Assembly (NCBI GenBank): GCA_902494875.1
Contig: CABUUO010000002.1
Span: 186,001 to 250,000, forward strand
Length of the DNA: 64,000 bases
Direction of reading: 5' to 3'
Source: an uncultured Pseudomonadota bacterium
Lineage (GTDB): Bacteria > Pseudomonadota > Alphaproteobacteria > RF32 > CAG-239
Positions 16,782 to 24,947 of this stretch are shown here, piece by piece (position 1 is the stretch's first letter; each line of letters begins with the position of its first letter). Position numbers and translations under genes: made by a program. A model generated the notes under the pieces. It saw only the letters and a list, made by a program, of their open reading frames with translations, ran no database searches and had not been told where the DNA came from.

Positions 16782-17907
16782 TATCCGTCCTTTCTTCCCG
16801 GTATGTTTTTTTGCTGCGAAAAGCGCTGGGGTTGTAATAGCGCAGCAGATAAATGCAGACGCTCAGCGGAACGACCAGATTAGCGTACATCAGCGGCAGC
16901 AGCGAAATGTGTTTGGCGGCTATGTTGGTTATAGAGAGATCCATTGCCTGAATGATAACCATAAACGCGATTGATATTGAAATAATCTTAGCCTGTCCGC
17001 GGCGGTTGAAGTTGCCTACCAGCAGCCCGGTGCAGGCCAGCAGGGCAAACAGAACATTGTAAAAAGGGTTAACCAGACGGCGGTTGCCTTCAACGATGTA
17101 ACGTCTGGCTTCTTTGGGGTCCAGCTCGGGATTGCTGCCGGCGGCAAGAAGTTCGGTCAGGGGTTTCTGGCGGACGCCGGCTTCTTTTTTGCGGGCCGTT
17201 TCCTTGACGCCGAAATCAACCGAATAGCGTTCAAACGATACGGAGCTGAATTGTCCGGTTTTGGTATTGATTTCCTGGCGTGCGCCGTTGACCATGATTA
17301 TTTTCGGGGTGTTGCCGGTATAGACGACGCGTCCTTTTTCGGCTGAAAGGGTTACGCGCGACTGCGGGTTGCGTTCGTCATTGACCAAAATCCCGGAAAT
17401 TGAGCCGTCTTTTTCGTGAGTGGTGATAAACACGGTCAGGCCGTTTTGTACGGAAGTAAATTCGCCTTCGCGGAACATCAGGTGCGAAACGTCGTTTTTG
17501 ACTTTCCACTGCAAATCGTCAAATTTTCTTTCTGACCAGGGAATGCCGTAGTTGAAGACAAAAGAACAGAATAGACACATGACAAGGCCGAAGATTACGG
17601 CAGGAACAGCGCATTGCCAGGGGCTGATGCCGGCGGATTTCATCACGACCAATTCACGGTCGGAAAGCATGCGGTTGTATACAAACAGTACGGCGGCAAA
17701 CAAAGATATCGGCGCCAGAATAGTAAAAATGCGCGGCATTAAAAGCGAGGTCATGGATACAAAGGTGGTGAACGGAATGCCGTTGTTGGTGATGAGGTCG
17801 ACAAAACGCAGCGACTGAGTCAGCCAAATGATGGACATCAGCGAGAAGGTGACCAGCAGAAAACCGATGAAAATTTGCTTTAGTATATATCTGTTTAGTT
17901 TTTTCAT
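16774..17907 (-). CDS. lptF: LPS export permease LptF
   Basis: This is an inner-membrane subunit of the LptB2FG ABC exporter that extracts LPS from the inner membrane. The 377-aa protein has the YjgP/YjgQ layout: LNRYILKQ at the N-terminus, three membrane helices, a periplasmic beta-jellyroll (about 125-265), then three more helices. The start at 17907 gives MKKLNRYIL; upstream in-frame codons are unlikely. Its partner lptG, normally adjacent, is far away at 62816. Confidence 0.93.
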   Translation of the reverse strand: MKKLNRYILKQIFIGFLLVTFSLMSIIWLTQSLRFVDLITNNGIPFTTFVSMTSLLMPRIFTILAPISLFAAVLFVYNRMLSDRELVVMKSAGISPWQCAVPAVIFGLVMCLFCSFVFNYGIPWSERKFDDLQWKVKNDVSHLMFREGEFTSVQNGLTVFITTHEKDGSISGILVNDERNPQSRVTLSAEKGRVVYTGNTPKIIMVNGARQEINTKTGQFSSVSFERYSVDFGVKETARKKEAGVRQKPLTELLAAGSNPELDPKEARRYIVEGNRRLVNPFYNVLFALLACTGLLVGNFNRRGQAKIISISIAFMVIIQAMDLSITNIAAKHISLLPLMYANLVVPLSVCIYLLRYYNPSAFRSKKTYREERTDNA

Positions 17908-18074
17908 GCGGGTGATTATAACCAAAATATCTTATAAAAAAACTAATATTTTTAAAATATGCGATTTTTTTCCAAAAAAAACGAGTCCGGGCAACGGTTT
18001 GCGGCCAATCTGCCCCAAAAAGATTCACTTTGAGGCGTAAAAGCCGATTTTACTGAACTAAAAGGAAAAACTTC

Positions 18075-18103
18075 TTGAATAAGGATTTATTTACGAATAG
18101 CAT
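18075..18103 (+). promoter_or_regulatory. Possible promoter of the hydrogenase operon
   Basis: TTGAAT (18075-18080) and TAGCAT (18098-18103) are separated by 17 bp. They lie 81 bp upstream of the first hydrogenase gene, in the 276-bp gap between lptF and hydC. The rest of the gap is A/T-rich. An imperfect inverted repeat (GCCGG...CCGGC, about 18132-18160) precedes the ribosome site. No terminator is evident. Confidence 0.4.
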
Positions 18104-18183
18104 CATAACATAAACCATAAACAACAACAGATGCCGGAATACGGTATTTGGAGACCGGCGTCTAAAACAAGAAAGGTAGGACT

Positions 18184-18666
18184 ATGACTGAAGAAGTTTC
18201 CCTGGCTTCCCAAGTCGCTAGCAAATGGCGCAAAAAACGCGGGTCATTGATTATGGCTCTGCACGAAATTCAAGATGTCAAAGGTTATGTTCCCTGGGAA
18301 GACGCGGTTGACATTGCCAACGGCATGAACGTTCCTCTGGCACGGATTTATGAGGTTTTGACTTTTTACAATTTTTTCAAGCTTGACGCTCCCGGCAAAG
18401 CGGTTATTTCGGTTTGTACCGGAACGGCCTGTTATTTGAAAGGCAATGACAAGGTTCTGGAAGAATTTAAGAAACAACTCGGCATCAATGAAGGCGAAAG
18501 CACTTCAGACCGGATGTTCCATTTGCAGGTGGTGCGCTGCGTCGGCTGCTGCGGTCTGGCTCCGGTCTGCGTTGTCAACGGCAAGACTTACGGCCGAATC
18601 ACTCCCGCGGATGTAAGCAAAATCCTTGAAGAGTGGAAAAACAAACTTGACGAAGACAAGGAGTAG
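18184..18666 (+). CDS. hydC: [FeFe]-hydrogenase subunit HydC (NuoE-like)
   Basis: This 160-aa thioredoxin-like [2Fe-2S] protein is the smallest subunit of the trimeric NADH-linked hydrogenase. Cluster cysteines are Cys78 and Cys83 (CTGTAC) and Cys119 plus Cys122/123 (CVGCC). The N-terminal helical part (LHEIQDVKGYVP) matches NuoE. The hydB start lies 4 bp after its stop, and the hydB ribosome site (AAGGAG) overlaps the end of hydC. The subunit carries electrons from the NADH-oxidising HydB. A complex I NuoE is the alternative, but the adjoining HydA settles it. Confidence 0.93.
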   Translation: MTEEVSLASQVASKWRKKRGSLIMALHEIQDVKGYVPWEDAVDIANGMNVPLARIYEVLTFYNFFKLDAPGKAVISVCTGTACYLKGNDKVLEEFKKQLGINEGESTSDRMFHLQVVRCVGCCGLAPVCVVNGKTYGRITPADVSKILEEWKNKLDEDKE

Positions 18667-18670
18667 AACC

Positions 18671-20359
18671 ATGGCCGAAATTGACAAGAGATTTGACATT
18701 CATGAAATAGCCGCTGCCAAAAAACAGGATTTGGAGCGGTTTGTTTGTAATATTTACTGCTGCCACTCAACGGGGTGCAAGTCTTCGGGCAGCGACGACA
18801 TTATCGATCTGATTAAAGAAGCCATTGAAGAGCATGACCTTGAAGACAGAGTGCGAATCGTGGCGACCGGCTGTATGGGCCTTTGCGCGCAGGGGCCGCT
18901 GGTGCGGGTTGAGATTAAAGGCCAGAAAGACGTTTTGTATAAAAGGCTGGAACCGCTGGTTGCACGGCTGATTGTTACTGAGCATATCGTTCCGGCGCTT
19001 AAGCTGGAAAAAGGCGAGGAATTTCAGGTTCCCGAATTTTTGCAGAAATACGTTTTGTCTTTGGAGCTGCCGTTTTTCACCAAGCAGGAAAAGGTGGTTT
19101 TGAAGGACGCCGGCAACCTTGATCCGGAAGATATTCAGGAATATATTGCCCACGGCGGATATCTGGCTTTGGAAAAAGTTTTGAAAACCATGAAACCTGC
19201 GGACGTGGTTGCGGAAATCAAAAAGTCCGGTTTGCGCGGACGCGGCGGCGGCGGTTTTTCTACCGGCATGAAATGGGAGATTGCCTCCAGAACGCCGACG
19301 GTTGACGAAAAGTTTATTATCTGCAACGGCGACGAGGGCGATCCCGGCGCCTATATGGACCGCAGCATTCTGGAAGGAAATCCGCACGCAGTGATTGAAG
19401 GCATGATGATTGCGGCCTATGCCATCGGCGCAACGGAAGGATGGTTTTATGTCCGCGCCGAATATCCGCTGGCCGTCGAGCGTCTGGAAAAAGCGATTAA
19501 GGCCTGCAAGAAGACCAGACTGCTCGGCAACAACATCATGGGCACGGATTTTTCTTTTAACATAGACGTTCGCCTCGGCGCCGGCGCTTTTGTCTGCGGC
19601 GAGGAAACCGCTTTAATCCGCTCAATTGAAGGCAACCGAGGCACACCGCGTCCGCGTCCGCCGTATCCGACTGACAGGGGGTTGTGGAACAAACCTTCCT
19701 GCGTAAACAACGTCGAAACGCTGGCCAACGTGGCGAGCATTATTCTTAAAGGCGCCGACTGGTTTGCTTCTTTCGGTACCGAAACGTCCAAAGGAACCAA
19801 GGTTTTTGCCCTGACCGGACAGGTTGAGCATTCGGGACTGATTGAAGTGCCGATGGGAATTACCATTAACGAAATCGTCAATGAAATCGGCGGCGGTGTT
19901 CCGAACGGTAAAAAACTGAAAGCGGTGCAAACCGGCGGCCCTTCCGGCGGCGTTATTCCCGCGGACAAGCTGGATTTGCCGGTTTGTTACGAGGAACTCA
20001 AAAAAGTCGGTTCCATTATGGGGTCCGGCGGTATGATCGTGATGGACGACAGTTCCAACATGGTCGACATTGCTAATTTTTATCTTGATTTTACGGTTGA
20101 CGAATCCTGCGGAAAATGCGCGCCGTGCCGTATCGGCGGCAAGCAGATGCTGCTTTTGCTTGAGAAAATAAACAAAGGCAAGGGTACCAAACAGGATATT
20201 GCCGATTTGAAGCGGATTGCAACCGCAATGCAAAAGGCTTCTCTGTGCGGATTGGGGCAGACTGCTCCGAATCCGGTTCTTTCAACGCTGCGCTTCTTTG
20301 AAGACGAGTATCTGGCCAAAGTCGGCGAAACTAAAGAAAACAGAGCGGGGGAGAAATAA
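18671..20359 (+). CDS. hydB: [FeFe]-hydrogenase subunit HydB (NuoF-like, NADH/FMN)
   Basis: This is the NAD(H)- and FMN-binding subunit, 562 aa. An N-terminal thioredoxin-like [2Fe-2S] domain (cysteines at about 26-36 and in CMGLC) is followed by the NuoF core. That core has the FMN/NADH loop GLRGRGGGGF and GDEGDPGAYMDRS, then an SLBB region, then ESCGKCAPCR with a distal LCGLG for a [4Fe-4S] cluster. The C-terminal two-cluster ferredoxin extension of Thermotoga-type HydB is missing: the protein stops about 40 residues after LCGLG. This may mean plain NADH-dependent rather than electron-bifurcating function, which is inference. The ATG at 18671 is preceded by AAGGAG. It lies 1 bp before hydA. 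Confidence 0.94.
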   Translation: MAEIDKRFDIHEIAAAKKQDLERFVCNIYCCHSTGCKSSGSDDIIDLIKEAIEEHDLEDRVRIVATGCMGLCAQGPLVRVEIKGQKDVLYKRLEPLVARLIVTEHIVPALKLEKGEEFQVPEFLQKYVLSLELPFFTKQEKVVLKDAGNLDPEDIQEYIAHGGYLALEKVLKTMKPADVVAEIKKSGLRGRGGGGFSTGMKWEIASRTPTVDEKFIICNGDEGDPGAYMDRSILEGNPHAVIEGMMIAAYAIGATEGWFYVRAEYPLAVERLEKAIKACKKTRLLGNNIMGTDFSFNIDVRLGAGAFVCGEETALIRSIEGNRGTPRPRPPYPTDRGLWNKPSCVNNVETLANVASIILKGADWFASFGTETSKGTKVFALTGQVEHSGLIEVPMGITINEIVNEIGGGVPNGKKLKAVQTGGPSGGVIPADKLDLPVCYEELKKVGSIMGSGGMIVMDDSSNMVDIANFYLDFTVDESCGKCAPCRIGGKQMLLLLEKINKGKGTKQDIADLKRIATAMQKASLCGLGQTAPNPVLSTLRFFEDEYLAKVGETKENRAGEK

Positions 20360-20360
20360 G

Positions 20361-22130
20361 ATGGTAAATTTGAAAATAGATAATTTTGACGTTGATGTTC
20401 CGGCCGGCACCTCTATTTTAGATGCGGCGAGAACGGTGCAGATTGACATTCCGACCCTGTGCAAACATCCCGACGTCGATCCGTCCGCCGGCTGCGGCAT
20501 TTGCATCGTCAAGGTTAACGGAAGGATTATGCGTTCCTGTTGTACGCCGGTAGCCGAAGGAATGCAGGTTATTACTTCCGATCCGGAAATTGTGAGTGTG
20601 CGGCGGACGGTTCTGGAATTGATTTTAAGCAATCACCCGAACGAATGCCTGAACTGTATTCGTTCCGGTCACTGCGAGTTGCAGGATCTGACCAATACTT
20701 TCGGTATTCGCAGTTCCAATCTGCTGAGCCTGAATAAAAAATATGAGATTGACGATTCAACGCATTCGATTGTTTTGGATCCGTCCAAGTGCATAGTCTG
20801 CGGCCGCTGCGTGGAAGTCTGCCAAAATCAGCAGAACGTATGGGCTTTGAGTTATCTTAACCGCGGTCTGGCCACTAAAATTACGGCAGCCGGCGGCATT
20901 AAGCTGGCGGACAGCCCCTGTATCAAATGCGGACAATGTTCGGCGCATTGTCCGACCGGTGCGATTGTCGAATATGACGAGACGCAGAAGGTTTGGGATA
21001 TGCTGGCAGATCCGGAGCTGGTGACGATCGTGCAGATTGCGCCGGCGGTACGCGTAGCCATCGGCGAAGAGTTCGGCTATGATTTTGGCGAGAATCTGAC
21101 CGGAAAAACCTATGCGGCGCTGCGTCGTCTCGGTTTTAACAAAATTTTTGATACAAACTTCGGTGCGGACTTGACGATTATTGAGGAAGCGACGGAGTTT
21201 GTCCGTCGCTTTACCAAGGAACCGGAATCGCTGCCGATGTTTACGTCTTGCTGTCCGGCCTGGGTGGATATGCTAGAAAAATATCATCAGGATATGATTC
21301 CTAATTTTTCGACCTGCAAATCGCCGCAATCGATGGTGGGGGCAATGGCCAAGACCTATTATGCCGAGAAAAATGCCATTGATCCGGCTAAAATCCGCGT
21401 GATTTCGGTAATGCCGTGCACGGCCAAAAAATGGGAAATTGTCCGTAGCGAAGATATGCGTTCTTCCGGTTTTCAGGATGTTGACGTATCGATCACGACC
21501 CGAGAACTGGCAAGGATGATTAAACAGGCCGGCATCAATTTCCGTGCTCTGCCGGAGGAAAAGGCGGATAATCCGCTGGGCGAATATTCCGGTGCGGCAA
21601 CGATTTTCGGTACAACCGGCGGCGTTATGACCGCGGCGCTCAGAACCGCTTATTTCTATATTACCGGCGAAGAACTTGAAAATATTGACTTTAAGGAAAT
21701 CGACGGTTTGGAAGGCGTCAAAGAGGCCGAGGTCGACATTAAGGGGATCAAGGTCAGGATAGCCGTTGCCCATGGTGCCGGCAATGTCGAAACCGTGTTG
21801 AACCGTATTCGCGAAGCCAAGGCCAACGGCGAAGAGCTGCCATATCACTTTGTAGAGGTTATGGCCTGCCGCGGCGGTTGTGTTTCCGGCGGCGGTCAGC
21901 CGCGGGTTATGATGCCGGGACAGCCTAAACCGCGCGGGATTACCGACGACATTCGCAAGAAACGGGCACAGGGTCTGCTGAATGAAGATTTGCAGGCTAA
22001 AAACCGTCGTTCGCATCATAACGAATCGATAAAAACGCTGTATAAGGAATATCTGGGTGAGCCCAACGGGGAAAAATCGCATCATTTGCTGCATACGCAT
22101 TATGAACCCCGCCGCAAATATTCCAAATAA
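20361..22130 (+). CDS. hydA: [FeFe]-hydrogenase catalytic subunit HydA
   Basis: This 589-aa enzyme reduces protons to H2. Domains in order: plant-type [2Fe-2S] ferredoxin (Cys34, 45, 48, 60); His-Cys [4Fe-4S] site (His92, Cys96, 99, 105); two-cluster ferredoxin domain (Cys144, 147, 150, 154 and 187, 190, 193, 197); H-cluster domain; small-subunit-like tail with HHNES and KSHHLLHTHY. All three H-cluster signatures are intact: TSCCPAW (295-301), MPCTAKK (351-357) and MACRGGC with GGGQP (from 501). That is the M3/trimeric architecture. The maturases HydE, HydF and HydG are not in this window. The ATG at 20361 follows GGGGGAG. Confidence 0.97.
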   Translation: MVNLKIDNFDVDVPAGTSILDAARTVQIDIPTLCKHPDVDPSAGCGICIVKVNGRIMRSCCTPVAEGMQVITSDPEIVSVRRTVLELILSNHPNECLNCIRSGHCELQDLTNTFGIRSSNLLSLNKKYEIDDSTHSIVLDPSKCIVCGRCVEVCQNQQNVWALSYLNRGLATKITAAGGIKLADSPCIKCGQCSAHCPTGAIVEYDETQKVWDMLADPELVTIVQIAPAVRVAIGEEFGYDFGENLTGKTYAALRRLGFNKIFDTNFGADLTIIEEATEFVRRFTKEPESLPMFTSCCPAWVDMLEKYHQDMIPNFSTCKSPQSMVGAMAKTYYAEKNAIDPAKIRVISVMPCTAKKWEIVRSEDMRSSGFQDVDVSITTRELARMIKQAGINFRALPEEKADNPLGEYSGAATIFGTTGGVMTAALRTAYFYITGEELENIDFKEIDGLEGVKEAEVDIKGIKVRIAVAHGAGNVETVLNRIREAKANGEELPYHFVEVMACRGGCVSGGGQPRVMMPGQPKPRGITDDIRKKRAQGLLNEDLQAKNRRSHHNESIKTLYKEYLGEPNGEKSHHLLHTHYEPRRKYSK

Positions 22131-22147
22131 CGTTTTGTTGCGGAAAT

Positions 22148-22192
22148 AAAAAAGACACGCCGGGGACAGATGTCCGAGGCGTGTTTTTTTTG
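22148..22192. terminator. Terminator after the hydrogenase operon
   Basis: A stem of ACACGCC (22155-22161) with GGCGTGT (22178-22184) has a nested GGAC/GTCC hairpin. It is followed by a T-run and preceded by an A-run, so it can act in both directions for hydA and the convergent ATP-grasp gene. Confidence 0.85.
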
Positions 22193-22205
22193 AAGAGCAG
22201 CCGCG

Positions 22206-23312
22206 TTATAAAATAATATGCGGAACAAAGTTGCTCATATTATGGGTTATGCGGGAAGCGGTTTCCCTGATTCCCATGCCACAGGGGGCACCGCCGATAA
22301 TCCAGCTGCCCAAGACGGGATAACGGCATTGAAACGAAGGAATATCCACCAGTTCCTGATAAACGTGGCCTTCTTTACCGTATTCTCCTCCGGTGCTTTC
22401 CAGAACCAGTCCGTTGCGAATCAGTTCAATATTGGCACCTTCGCGGGAGAACACCGGTTTCTTACAATAAGACTTCAAGTGTCCTGGTTCGCTGTAAGCC
22501 GGCAGAATATAAGGACTGTCCGGAAACATTTCATATAAAACAGACAGCATGGCCTTGTTGGACATGAGGGATTTCCAGAGCGGCTCAATCCAGCACATCG
22601 GCGTCATACATCCTTCCGGGTCTTCTTCAAACATCGTTTCCCAGGGATAAAGTTTGAACATACAGTCAATAGGAATATCTTCCTGCAGATAGAGGGCGTT
22701 GCCAAAGTGTTCGACATTGCGGATATCCGTTTCGCTGACCGAAAGTCCGGCCTCGACGGCGGTGGAGATAATATAAGCCAAAGTAGCGTTATCTTCCAGA
22801 CAATCCGAAATTGAGGCAAATACATAGTTTTCGCATTTATATACCTGATGAATGTCTTTCCACGACTGAACCAATGCCTCATGAAGATAATTAAACTGGT
22901 CTGCCTGCGGAAACAGGTCCTGTTTCCACTGCCATTGGATGACGGCGGCTTCTATCAGCGAGGTCGGTGTGTCGGCATTGAATTCCAGAAGTTTGGGAAT
23001 GCCGTTGACAAAAGCAAAATCAAAGCGGCCGTATAAAGACAAGTCGTCGTCTTCCCAGCTTTGGCGGATGCTGTTTCTGAGAAGCGGCGGAATGTGCAGG
23101 CGGTCAAGTTTTTTGTCATCGTAAAGGCAGGTCTCTACGGCATCGCAGTACATTTGGTAACATTCGCGGCTGGCTTTTTCTATTTCGGCGATTTCTTCGG
23201 CCGAAAAAATATAATAAGCGTTTTCAAGCCAATATTCCTGATGAAAACCGAAACCTAAGTTCTCGACGGTCTTTTCGTAACCGGGGCGAGGCGTAATCAT
23301 GTTTCTTTCCAT
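22206..23312 (-). CDS. Glutathionylspermidine synthase-like ATP-grasp protein (YgiC-type)
   Basis: This 368-aa protein belongs to the GspS C-terminal-domain family (YgiC/YjfC), whose fold is ATP-grasp amide ligase. Typical features are MERNMITPRPGYEK at the start, GRFDFAF, LLEFNADTPTSLIEAA, the ATP site around FKLYPWE and FSREGANI, and SWIIGGAPCGMGIRE near the end. E. coli YgiC also begins MER..ITxRP, which supports the start at 23312. The Cys/His amidase domain of full GspS is absent. The true substrate of stand-alone YgiC proteins is uncertain. It lies 4 bp after a lipoprotein gene, like the ygiB-ygiC pair. Confidence 0.86.
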   Translation of the reverse strand: MERNMITPRPGYEKTVENLGFGFHQEYWLENAYYIFSAEEIAEIEKASRECYQMYCDAVETCLYDDKKLDRLHIPPLLRNSIRQSWEDDDLSLYGRFDFAFVNGIPKLLEFNADTPTSLIEAAVIQWQWKQDLFPQADQFNYLHEALVQSWKDIHQVYKCENYVFASISDCLEDNATLAYIISTAVEAGLSVSETDIRNVEHFGNALYLQEDIPIDCMFKLYPWETMFEEDPEGCMTPMCWIEPLWKSLMSNKAMLSVLYEMFPDSPYILPAYSEPGHLKSYCKKPVFSREGANIELIRNGLVLESTGGEYGKEGHVYQELVDIPSFQCRYPVLGSWIIGGAPCGMGIRETASRITHNMSNFVPHIIL

Positions 23313-23316
23313 AATG

Positions 23317-23715
23317 TTACGCGCCGAAAGAACGAGACGGGCTGACACTTTTTCCGAAAGAGCGGCTCGCCGGTTTAGAACTGCTGTTGTAAGATCTCGT
23401 CGATGAGGATGAATTCGGTTTGACCGAAGCCGGACGATAGGTTGATTCACTGATACCGGTCGGCGGATTGACTTTTGTGCCGCTGCCGTTGGTCCAAGAA
23501 TTGCTGCCCGGATAGTAGTAGTAAGACGGAGAACCGCCGCCATGAGGCATCAACGCCCATCTCATCAGAGCTGCGTTGTAAATCCAAGAGTTTCCCTGAG
23601 AATCAACGTGTTTTTCCTTATCTTTGGGATTTTGGGGCAGAGTGTCTTTCTGCGTGCAGGAAATGAAAAAAGATAAACTTAATCCTGCAATTAACAAAAA
23701 TTTTAATTTCTTCAT
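23317..23715 (-). CDS. Lipoprotein, possibly YgiB-like
   Basis: This 132-aa protein has a signal peptide with a lipobox-like FFISC at residue 20. The body is low in complexity: a Tyr-rich patch (PSYYYYPG) and a long Ser-rich tail with repeated SRSFG. YgiB (DUF1190) of E. coli is also a small Ser/Gly-rich envelope protein encoded just upstream of ygiC. The 4-bp spacing to the YgiC-like gene supports a functional pair. Sequence similarity to YgiB is only suggestive, so function is left open. Confidence 0.65.
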   Translation of the reverse strand: MKKLKFLLIAGLSLSFFISCTQKDTLPQNPKDKEKHVDSQGNSWIYNAALMRWALMPHGGGSPSYYYYPGSNSWTNGSGTKVNPPTGISESTYRPASVKPNSSSSTRSYNSSSKPASRSFGKSVSPSRSFGA

Positions 23716-23841
23716 AAATTGTAATTTTTAATAATTAGACAAAATATAAATCTCAGTATTTATTTTTATTTATAACTTTGCAAAAGTCAATCTTTTTGGC
23801 AGGAAACTTTTCTTCTTTACAAATTGTGTATATGTAATAGA

Positions 23842-23864
23842 CTGAATAATCATAAAATATTCAG
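23842..23864 (+). promoter_or_regulatory. Inverted repeat upstream of the GNAT gene
   Basis: CTGAATA and TATTCAG form a perfect 7-bp inverted repeat with a 9-bp spacer. It lies just downstream of a promoter-like TTTACA-16-TAGACT (about 23817-23844) and 18 bp before the GNAT start. It could be an operator or a transcript hairpin. Confidence 0.3.
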
Positions 23865-23882
23865 CTAAAGGGAGGTGCGGTT

Positions 23883-24389
23883 ATGAAAATACGCAAGGCG
23901 GAAATCTCTGATGCAGAAGCAATCATGAAAATTAATGTCGATACCTGGCAGCAGGCTTATCGGGGGCTGATGCCCGACGACGTTCTGGAACAACGCGTCT
24001 GTTCTCCAGAACGGGCCGAAAGATGGCGAAAAAATATCAAAAAGACTTTAAGCGGGGCGACGGCCATTTATGTCGCCGAGGATGAAAACAGCCGATTGGC
24101 CGGGTTTGTCTGGGGCGGCGAAAGCAGGGACGGCAATGTTCCGCGGCATATTGAACTTTATGCTTTTTATGTTCATCCCGAAGCCCAGAAAAAAGGTTAC
24201 GGCAAGGCTTTGTTTGAAGCTTTTCGGAAGTATGCGGCCGGAAAGTTTTATTTATATATGCTGGAGGGCAATAAACAGGCTCAGAACTTTTATAAAAGAA
24301 CCGGCGGCGTGCTTATGCCTCAGTTTGCCAAGGAAAGTTCTCACAGCGGTTCCAAACGGCTGAAAGAAGTCTGCTGGTTTTTTGAATAG
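23883..24389 (+). CDS. GNAT-family N-acetyltransferase
   Basis: This 168-aa acyl-CoA transferase begins MKIRKAEISDAEAI, a usual GNAT beginning. It has WQQAYRGLMP, a typical alpha1 motif. The acetyl-CoA pyrophosphate loop is VHPEAQKKGYGKAL at about residues 98-111 (Q/R-x-x-G-x-G/A). Near the end NKQAQNFYKRTGG is motif B. The acceptor substrate cannot be read from the sequence. A strong ribosome site (GGGAGG) precedes the ATG, and the gene is 8 bp upstream of the ankyrin protein gene. Confidence 0.88.
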   Translation: MKIRKAEISDAEAIMKINVDTWQQAYRGLMPDDVLEQRVCSPERAERWRKNIKKTLSGATAIYVAEDENSRLAGFVWGGESRDGNVPRHIELYAFYVHPEAQKKGYGKALFEAFRKYAAGKFYLYMLEGNKQAQNFYKRTGGVLMPQFAKESSHSGSKRLKEVCWFFE

Positions 24390-24397
24390 GTGAAAAA

Positions 24398-24898
24398 ATG
24401 AAGAAAGTATTTTGGGCTTTGGTTGCTTTAATATTTTTGCCTGCTTTTGTATCCGGTGATATGATTCAGTTAATGGATGCGCTTAAAAAGGATGAAAAAC
24501 CGCGGATTGAAGAATTAATAAACAGCAAAAATATTGATTTAAATAGCGGTTTTGAAAATCTTTTGGTGGTTTATCTCTATGCGAAAGAAAAAAATGCTGA
24601 GCTTGAATTTGTCCGTTATCTGCTAGACAAAGGAGTTAATCCGGATTATGCGCCGGGGATTCCGGCAATAGACATTGCTATTATGCAAGGACGGAGCGAC
24701 ATTGTTTCTTTGTTGATTGAAAAAGGTGCGGATGTTAATATAATTGAAAAACGCAAGGGTTTTTCACCGTTGGGAATGGCTTTGCTTGTCAGGGATTGCA
24801 AGGTGGCGGATATGTTGAAAAAAGCCGGTGCTGTTTTAGATAAAGACAGCCGCAAAGATGTCTTGTTCATCAGGGAGCGGGAGTGTTTTGGCGGATAA
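24398..24898 (+). CDS. Secreted ankyrin-repeat protein
   Basis: This 166-aa protein has a signal peptide (about residues 1-20) and then roughly three ankyrin repeats, for example FVRYLLDKGVNPDY, IDIAIMQGRSDIVSLLIEKGADVN and GMALLVRDCKVADMLKKAGA. No catalytic motif is visible, so it is probably a periplasmic binding module. It follows the GNAT gene closely and ends at a strong terminator. The partner is unknown. Confidence 0.8.
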   Translation: MKKVFWALVALIFLPAFVSGDMIQLMDALKKDEKPRIEELINSKNIDLNSGFENLLVVYLYAKEKNAELEFVRYLLDKGVNPDYAPGIPAIDIAIMQGRSDIVSLLIEKGADVNIIEKRKGFSPLGMALLVRDCKVADMLKKAGAVLDKDSRKDVLFIRERECFGG

Positions 24899-24929
24899 AA
24901 AAACGGAGGAAAATCCTCCGTTTTTTTTA
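24896..24929. terminator. Bidirectional terminator between ankyrin gene and fabG
   Basis: A perfect 8-bp stem (ACGGAGGA 24903-24910 with TCCTCCGT 24914-24921) has an AAA loop, a T-run after it and an A-run before it. Confidence 0.9.
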
Positions 24930-24947
24930 TGAATTGTCTTTAGACAA

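Noticed and set aside
16077..16883. Long open frame on the plus strand opposite lptD
   Set aside because: lptD has clear family motifs on the minus strand. The opposite frame has no recognisable domain or ribosome site.
18626..18670. N-terminal extension of HydB
   Set aside because: It overlaps hydC in another frame. The ATG at 18671 has AAGGAG upstream.
20217..20360. N-terminal extension of HydA
   Set aside because: It reads through the end of hydB, and the ATG at 20361 has a strong ribosome site and matches the ferredoxin-domain start.
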